Below are positions 1 to 7,198 of a stretch of 64,000 bases of DNA, in pieces. A model generated the notes under the pieces. That model was not told the origin of the DNA and searched no databases. It saw only the letters and a list, made by a program, of their open reading frames with translations. The stretch is taken from the NCBI GenBank assembly GCA_902518165.1, contig CABYFB010000005.1, positions 1-64,000 on the forward strand, in the 5' to 3' direction. This DNA comes from an uncultured Pelagibacteraceae bacterium (GTDB lineage Bacteria > Pseudomonadota > Alphaproteobacteria > Pelagibacterales > Pelagibacteraceae). Both the position numbers and the translations under genes were made by a program. Positions within the stretch are counted from its first letter, which is position 1. Every line of letters starts with the position of its first letter.

Positions 1-31
1 TCCAAAAGGACTTAAAACTTTCATTAATTTT

Positions 32-520
32 TTATATTTTTGTTGGATTAGGTTGTCCTTTATAAACAACTTCTGGGTCAAATTTTTTTTCTTCTTCTTC
101 AAATTTCATTTCGATTTGTCTTGCATTATCAATTTTACCCAAAGGAACAGATCTGTAAAAACAGGATCTGTAACCGACGTGGCAACTAGAACCTTCACCA
201 ATATCTACAGTCATCCAAACTGCATCTTGATCATCATCAATTCGAATCTCTTTTACTTTTTGAACAAACCCACTTGTTTTTCCTTTATGCCAAATTGATT
301 GTCTTGATCTGCTCCAGTAATGAGCTTCTTTAGTTTCAATAGTTAACTTGAAGGCTTCGACATTCATATACCCATGCATTAATATTTCTTTTGTTTTTGA
401 GCATGTTGTAATGACTGGAATCAATCCATCATTGTCGAATTTAGGAGATAAAAGCTTACCTTCTTCTATTTCTGCTACATTTTCTCTTTTTTTAAACATA
501 TATGTGGAATTATCTAACAT
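32..520 (-). CDS. hisI: Phosphoribosyl-AMP cyclohydrolase
   Basis: Opens the purine ring of phosphoribosyl-AMP in the third step of histidine synthesis (cytosolic). The 162-residue product carries the HGYMN motif (49-53), WSRSR (69-73) and the C-terminal CHVGYRSCFYR segment with Cys113 and Cys120, expected metal ligands. The metal block reads IDDDQD at 94-99, where the family commonly has D-C-D-x-D. There is no fused HisE pyrophosphatase domain, so this is the stand-alone HisI form. An alternative ATG eight codons in (position 499) would give 155 residues; the first ATG (520) lies 57 bp from the divergent folE start. Family call firm, start uncertain. Confidence 0.93.
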   Translation of the reverse strand: MLDNSTYMFKKRENVAEIEEGKLLSPKFDNDGLIPVITTCSKTKEILMHGYMNVEAFKLTIETKEAHYWSRSRQSIWHKGKTSGFVQKVKEIRIDDDQDAVWMTVDIGEGSSCHVGYRSCFYRSVPLGKIDNARQIEMKFEEEEKKFDPEVVYKGQPNPTKI

Positions 521-577
521 AATAATAAATATATTAAATATTTTAAAATTAAGGTTTTATATATATAAAAGCACGTC

Positions 578-1180
578 ATGAAATTAGTAAAAAACGAAAA
601 CGAAAAAAAAATTAATGAAGTAACTGATAAAGAAGCTGAAGAAGCTTTTGTCAAAATCCTTAAATGGTTAGGTGAAGATCCTACTAGAGAAGGTTTATTG
701 GAAACTCCAAAAAGAGTTACAAAAGCATTTAAAGAATATTTCAAAGGCTACAAAGAAGATCCTAAAGCAGTTTTAGATAAAACATTTGGTGATGTTGAAG
801 GCTATAGCGATATGGTTGTTCAAAAAAATATTTCAGTACAAAGTCATTGCGAACATCACATGGCACCAATTATAGGAATTGCTCATGTAGCATATATTCC
901 AAATCAAAGAGTTGTGGGATTAAGTAAAATAGCAAGAGTTGTAGAAGTATTTTCAAAAAGATTACAAACACAAGAAAGATTAACCGTTCAGATTGCTAAT
1001 ACTTTAATGGAGTCGTTGGATGCAAAAGGTGTTGCGGTTACAATAGATTCAACTCATCAGTGTATGACTATGAGAGGTATAAAAAAAGAGCAAGCTACCA
1101 CAGTTACAAATTTTTATCTTGGACAGTTTAAAGACGATTTAAGTTATCAAAATAGATATTTGCGATTTATTGCAAAATAA
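578..1180 (+). CDS. folE: GTP cyclohydrolase I
   Basis: Converts GTP to 7,8-dihydroneopterin triphosphate, the entry to folate synthesis (cytosolic homodecamer in known members). At 200 residues it has normal length. The zinc site is visible: QSHCEHH at 88-94 supplies Cys91 and His94, and STHQCM near 158-163 supplies Cys162. The GLLETPKRV segment (39-47) is the usual N-terminal family signature. It is divergent from hisI with a 57 bp spacer that must hold both promoters, and is followed 15 bp later by the acrylyl-CoA reductase gene, so the two may be cotranscribed. The spacer is too A+T-rich for me to pick a promoter. Confidence 0.96.
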   Translation: MKLVKNENEKKINEVTDKEAEEAFVKILKWLGEDPTREGLLETPKRVTKAFKEYFKGYKEDPKAVLDKTFGDVEGYSDMVVQKNISVQSHCEHHMAPIIGIAHVAYIPNQRVVGLSKIARVVEVFSKRLQTQERLTVQIANTLMESLDAKGVAVTIDSTHQCMTMRGIKKEQATTVTNFYLGQFKDDLSYQNRYLRFIAK

Positions 1181-1195
1181 TATTTACTGATAAAC

Positions 1196-2197
1196 ATGGC
1201 GGACTCATTTAAAGCAGTTGTAATAAACAATCAGAACGAAAATTTTACAAGAGAAGTCAAAGAATTAAGTTTAGACCATTTTAAAGATGGAGAGGTGCTA
1301 GTTAAGATAGATTATTCTGATCTTAATTGGAAAGATGCAATGATACTAAAAGATGGCGGTAAATTAGTGAAAGAGTATCCAAGAATACCTGGCATTGATT
1401 TTTCTGGAACTGTTGCACAAGGTGATGGTGAAGAATTTAAAGAAGGAGACAGAGTTATATTAACAGGTTGTAGAGCAGGTGAACTTTTTGATGGTGGATA
1501 TTCTCAATACGCAAAAGTTAAAAAGGATCATATTACAAAAACACCTGAAGGAATGACAAATAAACAAGCTATGATTTTAGGAACTGCTGGTCTTACAGGT
1601 TTGTTATGTGCTTTTGCAGTTAAAGCAAGAGAGGAACTATTGATGCAGTCAAAAGTTAATGATGTATTAGTAACTGGTTCTACAGGAGGTGTTGGAATGG
1701 TGGCAGTAATGGTTCTTGCTAAAATGGGAATTAACGTTACAGCGATAACTGGTAAACCAGATAAAGCAGATTATCTAAAAGAACTTGGCGCTAAAAACGT
1801 TATAGATCGTAAAGAATTTGAGGGTGAAGCAAGATTAATAGATAAAGGAACATGGGATGGAGTTGTAGATACTGTAGGTGGTAACATTTTATCTAATGCA
1901 ATAGCTCAAACTAAACCAAAAGGAATTGTTGCTATATGTGGAAATGCTAGTGGCAATAAATTAAACACCTCAGTAATTCCATTTATATTAAGAGCAGTCA
2001 AATTATGGGGAGTAGACTCTGTTAATATCAGTAAAAAAAGAAAAGAGTTTGTGTGGGGAGAATTTCCTGCTTTGCTAGATTTTAATATTTTAGAAAAATC
2101 AGTAAATACTATTGGATTAGATGAATTATTAAATGTCTATCCTGATATATTAAAAGGAAATTTAAAAAATAAAATAGTAGTGGATGTAAATAAATAA
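1196..2197 (+). CDS. acuI: Acrylyl-CoA reductase, YhdH/YhfP-type MDR
   Basis: Medium-chain dehydrogenase/reductase of the YhdH/AcuI branch, which reduces acrylyl-CoA to propionyl-CoA with NADPH. The 333-residue protein has the GroES-like N-terminal half, the subfamily block LNWKDAMILKDGGK (43-56), and the nucleotide-binding VTGSTGGVGM at 159-168. It lacks the structural-zinc cysteine cluster of classical alcohol dehydrogenases, as expected here. In marine alphaproteobacteria AcuI detoxifies acrylate-CoA from DMSP breakdown; its product can enter the methylcitrate cycle encoded at 51.7-55.2 kb. Its stop overlaps the LysR start by one base (TAATG). A general quinone-reductase-like role cannot be excluded from sequence. 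Confidence 0.85.
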   Translation: MADSFKAVVINNQNENFTREVKELSLDHFKDGEVLVKIDYSDLNWKDAMILKDGGKLVKEYPRIPGIDFSGTVAQGDGEEFKEGDRVILTGCRAGELFDGGYSQYAKVKKDHITKTPEGMTNKQAMILGTAGLTGLLCAFAVKAREELLMQSKVNDVLVTGSTGGVGMVAVMVLAKMGINVTAITGKPDKADYLKELGAKNVIDRKEFEGEARLIDKGTWDGVVDTVGGNILSNAIAQTKPKGIVAICGNASGNKLNTSVIPFILRAVKLWGVDSVNISKKRKEFVWGEFPALLDFNILEKSVNTIGLDELLNVYPDILKGNLKNKIVVDVNK

Positions 2198-3087
2198 TGG
2201 ATTGGGATAAATTAAAGATATTTCATGCAGTTGCTGAAGCAGGCAGTTTCACTAGTGCAACAGTAATTTTAAATCTAAGTCAATCTGCAATTAGTAGACA
2301 AATTCAATCTTTAGAAGAGGATTTAAAAGTTAAATTATTTGAACGTCATGCTAGAGGTTTAACACTAACTGAAAATGGAGAATATGTATTTAAAACAGCA
2401 CATGAAGTTATTTCTAAATTAAAAGAGGTGGAAACAACCTTAGGAGATAAAAAACACAAACCTTCTGGAAAACTGTCAGTAACAACAGTAGTTAGTTTTG
2501 GAACAACCTGGTTAACACCTAGAATCCAAGAATTTATGCAATTAAATCCAGAAATTGAAGTTGAACTCATATTTGATGATAGAGAGTTAGATTTAAGCAC
2601 GAGACAAGCAGATATTGGTATATTTATGAGAAGACCAAAACAGCTAAACTATATTCAAAAAAAGCTGATTGATATCAACTATCATATATATGGATCACCA
2701 AAATACCTTGAAAAACATGGATATCCTAAGACAATTAATGACTTGAATAAGCATAACTTTATTTCCTTTGGTAGAGGAGCTCCATCTCCTGTTTATAATC
2801 CAGATTGGGCATTAAAACTTGGAATGAAAGATAATAAAAAAAGAAAAACTGTAATGAGAGTGAATAGTGTTTATGGTTTACTATTAGCTGTTCAAAGCGG
2901 TGTAGGATTAGCTGCAATACCAGATTACTTAACTGTCAAACAACCAAATATTGTTAAAGTTTTACCAAGTGTTCAAGGTCCAACTACAGAGGCACACTTT
3001 GTATACCCTCAATCACTTAAAAATGTTGCTAGAGTTCAAGCTTTTAGGAACTTCCTTTACAGTAAAATTTCTGAGTGGGAATTTTAA
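2197..3087 (+). CDS. LysR-family transcriptional regulator
   Basis: A 296-residue LysR regulator: winged helix-turn-helix at about residues 3-60, with the typical GSFTSAT...LNLSQSAISRQIQSLE pattern, then a periplasmic-binding-protein-like effector domain (about 90-290). It sits in the same direction as acuI and overlaps it by one base, so the two are probably translated together; most LysR genes are instead divergent from their target. The effector is not identifiable from sequence. It might control acuI or the iron operon beginning 145 bp downstream, but the Fur-like boxes there suggest separate control. Family call firm, target unknown. Confidence 0.92.
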   Translation: MDWDKLKIFHAVAEAGSFTSATVILNLSQSAISRQIQSLEEDLKVKLFERHARGLTLTENGEYVFKTAHEVISKLKEVETTLGDKKHKPSGKLSVTTVVSFGTTWLTPRIQEFMQLNPEIEVELIFDDRELDLSTRQADIGIFMRRPKQLNYIQKKLIDINYHIYGSPKYLEKHGYPKTINDLNKHNFISFGRGAPSPVYNPDWALKLGMKDNKKRKTVMRVNSVYGLLLAVQSGVGLAAIPDYLTVKQPNIVKVLPSVQGPTTEAHFVYPQSLKNVARVQAFRNFLYSKISEWEF

Positions 3088-3120
3088 ATAAATCATAATA
3101 AAAACAGTACTAATTGCGAT

Positions 3121-3157
3121 TGATTATCAATTGCGACAATATTGCAATTGATAATCA
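3121..3157. promoter_or_regulatory. 14-bp perfect inverted repeat upstream of iron-uptake operon
   Basis: Left arm TGATTATCAATTGC (3121-3134) and right arm GCAATTGATAATCA (3144-3157) are exact reverse complements separated by 9 bp. No T-run follows, so it is not a normal terminator; its right arm runs into the Fur-like boxes at 3149-3179. The left arm itself contains a degraded Fur half-site. It is best read as part of a multi-site operator for an iron regulator controlling the binding-protein gene that starts at 3233. Confidence 0.6.
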
Positions 3158-3179
3158 TTTTCATTGAGAATAGTTATCA
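3149..3179 (+). promoter_or_regulatory. Two tandem Fur-like boxes
   Basis: Positions 3149-3163 read TGATAATCATTTTCA, which matches the 7-1-7 Fur consensus TGATAAT-N-ATTATCA at 13 of 14 fixed positions. Positions 3165-3179 read TGAGAATAGTTATCA and match at 12 of 14. The boxes are adjacent, 53 bp upstream of the ferric-iron binding-protein start, fitting iron-dependent repression of that operon. A weak TTGCAG...TATAAA promoter candidate (3186-3191 and 3208-3213) follows. The responsible regulator could be Fur or another Fur-family protein; its gene is not in the window. Confidence 0.7.
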
Positions 3180-3232
3180 TCCGCATTGCAGGACAAATTA
3201 CGTTTAATATAAATATAAATTTAAGGAGTAAA

Positions 3233-4255
3233 ATGAGAAAATTAACAATAATTTCATTGTTTTTTGCTTTAATTTCAAGTTTTACGATTGCAGCTGAGGT
3301 CAATATTTTTAGTGCAAGACACTATGATTCTGACATTCAATTATATGAAAAGTTCACAGCAGCAACAGGAATTAAAGTAAACGTAGTATCAGGTAAAGAT
3401 AAAGCCCTGCAGAAAAGAATTACAGAAGAGGGAGCAGACTGTGTTGGAGATTTATACATCACAGCTGATGCTGGAAGATTAGGTGCATTTGCAGCCAAAG
3501 GCATGATGCAAAACGCTGGTTGGTCAAAAGCTATTAAGGATGCTGTACCTGCACAATTTAGATCTAAAAAATGGACTGGAATAGCTAAGAGAGCAAGAAT
3601 AATTTATTATTCACCTGAAAGAGTAAATGCAAATGAACTAAATGGCATGACTTATGAAGGTCTAGCTGATCCAAAATGGAAAGGTAGATTAGTAATAAGA
3701 AAATCTAACAACATTTATAACCAGTCTTTAGTTGCTTCACTAGTTAAGAATAATGGTAAAGCTAAAACTGCAGAATGGTCTAAAGCTGTTGTAGCAAACA
3801 TGGCAAGAACTCCAAAAGGTAACGATCGTGCTCAAATCATGGCTGTAGCTGCTGGAGAAGCTGATATAGCTGTTGCAAACACATACTATCATGCGTTGAT
3901 GTTATCTGGAAAAAAAGGTGCTGAACAACAAGAAGCAGCAAAAAAAGTAATGCCTTTTTTCCCTAATCAACAAGATAGAGGAACACACATTAATATAAGT
4001 GGAGCTGGTATGCTTAAACATGCACCAAACAAAGCTAATGCTGTAAAATTAGTTGAGTTTTTATTATCAGAAGAGGCTCAAAATCATATTGTGAATAATA
4101 CTTTTGAGTATCCAATGATCGGTGGTGTAACACCTAATGATTTAGTTCCAGGCAAAGAGATGAACTTTGTAATGGATACTAAAACAAGTGTTAAGTCATA
4201 TGGTGCAAAACAAGCAGATGCATTAGAAGTAATGTTGGCTGCAGGTTGGAAGTAA
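3233..4255 (+). CDS. Ferric-iron ABC transporter substrate-binding protein
   Basis: Periplasmic Fe3+-binding component of an FbpA/FutA/SfuA-type importer, 340 residues. I place the start at the ATG at 3233, behind AAGGAG (3223-3228); it gives a clean signal peptide (positively charged MRK, hydrophobic core, cleavage near residues 20-21 at IAA-EV). An upstream TTG at 3164 would lie inside the Fur-like boxes and spoil the signal peptide. Family hallmarks include FSARHY near the mature N-terminus, ARIIYYSPERV, and the tyrosine pair in ANTYYHALM, the usual iron-coordinating position. The downstream hairpin at 4443-4486 probably limits read-through into the permease. Class assignment firm, iron specificity supported by the operator. 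Confidence 0.93.
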   Translation: MRKLTIISLFFALISSFTIAAEVNIFSARHYDSDIQLYEKFTAATGIKVNVVSGKDKALQKRITEEGADCVGDLYITADAGRLGAFAAKGMMQNAGWSKAIKDAVPAQFRSKKWTGIAKRARIIYYSPERVNANELNGMTYEGLADPKWKGRLVIRKSNNIYNQSLVASLVKNNGKAKTAEWSKAVVANMARTPKGNDRAQIMAVAAGEADIAVANTYYHALMLSGKKGAEQQEAAKKVMPFFPNQQDRGTHINISGAGMLKHAPNKANAVKLVEFLLSEEAQNHIVNNTFEYPMIGGVTPNDLVPGKEMNFVMDTKTSVKSYGAKQADALEVMLAAGWK

Positions 4256-4429
4256 ATGATAGCTGCTAAAAAAAAATTTACTACGGAAGTTGATTATAAT
4301 AAATCTTCCAAAGCCTGTCCTGTATGTGCTTCGGAGTGTGAAAAAATCAATAAACGTGTAAATAATAGAAAATTGTCTGAAATTAAAACTAAGGAGGTTC
4401 CGCATATCCTAAAAGTATTTAATTTTTGA
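4256..4429 (+). CDS. Small Cys-rich protein in iron operon, function unknown
   Basis: A 57-codon frame begins with the ATG immediately after the binding-protein stop (TAAATG) and ends at 4429, before the hairpin at 4443. The product is hydrophilic, has no signal peptide, and carries CPVCASEC at 21-28 (a CxxCxxxC cluster) followed by a basic stretch. I do not recognise a family. The cluster could bind iron or zinc. Evidence that it is real: exact abutment with the upstream gene, placement before the terminator-like hairpin, and a clustered Cys motif rarely produced by chance in such A+T-rich DNA. No separate ribosome site is obvious beyond coupling to the preceding stop codon. Confidence 0.5.
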   Translation: MIAAKKKFTTEVDYNKSSKACPVCASECEKINKRVNNRKLSEIKTKEVPHILKVFNF

Positions 4430-4442
4430 TTTTCTAAAGTTT

Positions 4443-4486
4443 GTGCCTATGGTTTGGTCTCCTAAGCCATGGGCACTTTTGATTTT
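4443..4486 (+). terminator. Intra-operon terminator/attenuator hairpin
   Basis: Arms 4443-4455 (GTGCCTATGGTTT) and 4464-4476 (AAGCCATGGGCAC) pair over 13 positions, two of them G-T wobbles, around an 8-nt loop. The stem is followed by TTTTGATTTT. It lies between the binding-protein gene with its small companion ORF and the permease at 4513, the usual place for a partial terminator that keeps binding protein in excess. Confidence 0.75.
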
Positions 4487-4512
4487 CATGATTATAAGGC
4501 GGATTATAATAT

Positions 4513-6123
4513 ATGAAATTTAATTCCTGGTACTTATCATCTTTTATAGTTTCATTTGTTGTTGCAATTCCAATTTTAACTGTGTTTGCAAGTTTCTTCC
4601 AAGAAACAAGTAATTACTTTGATATTTTAAAAAATACATTTTTAATTGAATATATTTATAATTCCTTAATATTACTTTTAGGAGTTTTGTTTCTTACATT
4701 AATTTTAGGTGTTGGCTGTGCATACGTAGTTTCATTTTATGATTTTCCAGGCGTTAAATTTTTTAAATGGGCCTTAATATTATCTTTTGCAGTACCTGCT
4801 TACATTTATGCTTATTCATTAACTGCTTTTTTTGAAAACTTTGGAACACTATATTCCATATTAAAATCTTTATTTGGTCCTGGTGAATATAATAGATCAA
4901 TCCCCAAATTTGATGGTATGCTTGGTGCTATCTTATCAGTTTCTTTCTCACTATTTGGATATGTTTACGTTCTAACTAGAGCATCTTTTCATTATCAGTC
5001 TCAAAATTTAATCGAATTAGGACAAAATCTAGGTTTTTCAAAATATAAATCTTTCTTTAAAATCATTCTACCATCAGCTAGACCAGCAATAGTTGCAGGA
5101 TTAGCCTTAGTTGCAATGGAAACTCTATCTGATTTTGGTGCAGTTTCATTTTTTGGAATAGCTACTCTTACTACTGGAATATACGATTCATGGATATCTT
5201 TTGATGATTTAGCTTTTGCAAATCAACTCTCATTTTTTTTACTATTATTTATTCTAGGACTTTTTTTTATTGAGAATATCTCAAGAAAAAAAGCTCAATA
5301 TCACTCTCCAGTTAAGGGAGGAATCAAAGAAAAGAAGAAAATTAAATTAAACTTTTCAAAAGGGTTTTTAGCATTCGGATTTTGTTTTTTAGTTTTTTTA
5401 GTCAGTTTTTTATTCCCTGTTTTACAAATGTTGTATTGGACAATAATTTTTCCAAAAAATTTATTTGATTTAAATACTTTTCAATTATTTATAAACACAA
5501 TTTACCTGGTATTTTTATCAAGTGTTGTTCTAGTAATTTTTTCATTTATTTCAAATTATGGAAACAGAGTAACTAAAAGTAAATTCTTAAATTATCTTAC
5601 AACGTTTTCTATTACTGGTTATGCAATCCCTGGTGTAATTTTAGCTGTAGCATTCATCACTTTTATTGCTTGGTTTGATAATACTTTTATAAAAGCCTTT
5701 GAATTTAATTCTATAAAGAGAGTATTTATAGGATCTATTTTTGGTTTAGTAATAGTTTATTTTATCAGATTTTATTCTCTAGCTTATAACGGTTTGAAAA
5801 CTGGATATGAAAGAATAAATAGATCAATTGATGAAAGTTCTTATCTCCTTGGTTACTCAAAAATAAAAACTTTCTTAGGAATTCATGTACCTTATTTAAA
5901 AAATTCTGTATTTTTAATAGGGATATTAATTACTATAGAAGTAATAAAAGAATTACCTATAACTTTAATATTGAGACCATTTAACTTTGAAACATTCGCT
6001 ACAACAGCATATATTTTTGCATCTCAAGATCTTTTAGAGGCAGCAGCAGTTCCATCATTATTCTTGATATTAATTGCAAGTACATTTATTTTGATTACAT
6101 CTAAATTTATTTTGAAAGACTAA
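4513..6123 (+). CDS. Ferric-iron ABC transporter permease
   Basis: Inner-membrane permease of the FbpB/FutB/SfuB type, 536 residues. It is a tandem duplication of two binding-protein-dependent permease units, each with about six membrane segments: one spans roughly residues 1-250, the second 285-535. Each half shows the EAA-type cytoplasmic loop: ELGQNLGFSKYKSFFKIILP in the first, ESSYLLGYSKIKTFLGIHVP in the second. The basic linker SRKKAQ...KEKKKIKLN joins them. Length and architecture match the iron family. It starts 26 bp after the hairpin tract and overlaps the ATPase start by one base (TAATG), so the two are translationally coupled. Confidence 0.94.
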   Translation: MKFNSWYLSSFIVSFVVAIPILTVFASFFQETSNYFDILKNTFLIEYIYNSLILLLGVLFLTLILGVGCAYVVSFYDFPGVKFFKWALILSFAVPAYIYAYSLTAFFENFGTLYSILKSLFGPGEYNRSIPKFDGMLGAILSVSFSLFGYVYVLTRASFHYQSQNLIELGQNLGFSKYKSFFKIILPSARPAIVAGLALVAMETLSDFGAVSFFGIATLTTGIYDSWISFDDLAFANQLSFFLLLFILGLFFIENISRKKAQYHSPVKGGIKEKKKIKLNFSKGFLAFGFCFLVFLVSFLFPVLQMLYWTIIFPKNLFDLNTFQLFINTIYLVFLSSVVLVIFSFISNYGNRVTKSKFLNYLTTFSITGYAIPGVILAVAFITFIAWFDNTFIKAFEFNSIKRVFIGSIFGLVIVYFIRFYSLAYNGLKTGYERINRSIDESSYLLGYSKIKTFLGIHVPYLKNSVFLIGILITIEVIKELPITLILRPFNFETFATTAYIFASQDLLEAAAVPSLFLILIASTFILITSKFILKD

Positions 6124-7178
6124 TGACTGATAATTTTTTTGAAATTGATAATGTCTCTTTTTCTGCTGGCGGTAAAAATAAAGTTAATAATGTTTCTTTA
6201 AAAATTGAAAATGAGGGAGATATTGTTTGTTTACTTGGTCCTTCTGGCATAGGTAAAACCACAATATTAAGAACTATTGCGGGTTTAGAAAAAATTAATA
6301 AAGGTAAAATTAATCTAAAAGGCAGAACTATTTCATCTCAAAATATTCATATCGAACCAGAAAATCGTAATATTGCTTTATCATTTCAAGAGAACAGCTT
6401 ATTTCCTCATTACAATATAGAAAAAAACATTAATCTTGGTTCAGATAGAGTGAAAGATGATAAAAAAATACAAACTAAAGAAGTAATTAATTTTTTAAAC
6501 TTAAACAAAATATTAAATAAATTTCCGCATGAGATTAGCGCCGGTGAAGCCCAAAGAGCTTCTTTAGCAAGGTCATTGGTCTCTCAACCAGATTTACTAA
6601 TGCTTGATGAGCCATTATCTAATGTAGATCAAAGCTTTAAGGAGGAAATCCAAGTTGAATTAAAGCAAATTTTAACAAATTCTAAAATAACAACAATAAT
6701 TGTAACACACGATTCTTACGAAGCTTTTTATCTAGGCAGCAAATGCGGAATAATATTAGATGGTGAATTAAAGCAATATGACGATCCATATAACGTCTAT
6801 CATTTACCAAATTCAGTAGAGGTAGTTAATTTTTTAAATAGAGGAACTTTAATACCAGCTGAAGTTACTAGTCCAAAAAGTCTTGAAAACGAGGATTTAG
6901 GAACAATCACAGGAAATTTTGCAAGACCGTTCCCAATAGGATCTAAAGTAAAACTTTTAATACAGCCAGAAGACTTACAACATGATGATGCAAGTAATCT
7001 TAAACTTGAAGTAGTAGATAGAAAATTCAGAGGTTCAAATTTTATTTATACATTAAAAACATTAAGTAATAAATTAATACCAGTTTTTGTGCATTCTCAT
7101 CATATTCATCAACATGAAGTTGATGAAAAATTTGGTATAAAAAGACCCATTCATATTGATCATATTGTTTGCTTTTGA
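6123..7178 (+). CDS. Ferric-iron ABC transporter ATP-binding protein
   Basis: Cytoplasmic ATPase of the Fe3+ importer (FbpC/SfuC class), 351 residues. Walker A GPSGIGKTT is at 39-47, the Q-loop near FQE (88-90), and Walker B LLMLDEP at 158-164, with the switch His in IVTHD. The ABC signature is degenerate: ISAGEAQ at 138-144 rather than LSGGQ. A C-terminal TOBE-like regulatory domain occupies about residues 245-350, as is usual for this class. It is coupled to the permease by a one-base overlap. The flavoprotein dehydrogenase gene begins only 20 bp downstream, suggesting read-through. Confidence 0.94.
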   Translation: MTDNFFEIDNVSFSAGGKNKVNNVSLKIENEGDIVCLLGPSGIGKTTILRTIAGLEKINKGKINLKGRTISSQNIHIEPENRNIALSFQENSLFPHYNIEKNINLGSDRVKDDKKIQTKEVINFLNLNKILNKFPHEISAGEAQRASLARSLVSQPDLLMLDEPLSNVDQSFKEEIQVELKQILTNSKITTIIVTHDSYEAFYLGSKCGIILDGELKQYDDPYNVYHLPNSVEVVNFLNRGTLIPAEVTSPKSLENEDLGTITGNFARPFPIGSKVKLLIQPEDLQHDDASNLKLEVVDRKFRGSNFIYTLKTLSNKLIPVFVHSHHIHQHEVDEKFGIKRPIHIDHIVCF

Positions 7179-7198
7179 ATTTAATTATATAAATTCAA

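Noticed and set aside
7179-7198. Glycine or other riboswitch upstream of the FAD/GcvT enzyme gene
   Set aside because: SAR11 cells use glycine riboswitches elsewhere, but the gap is 20 bp, without structure.
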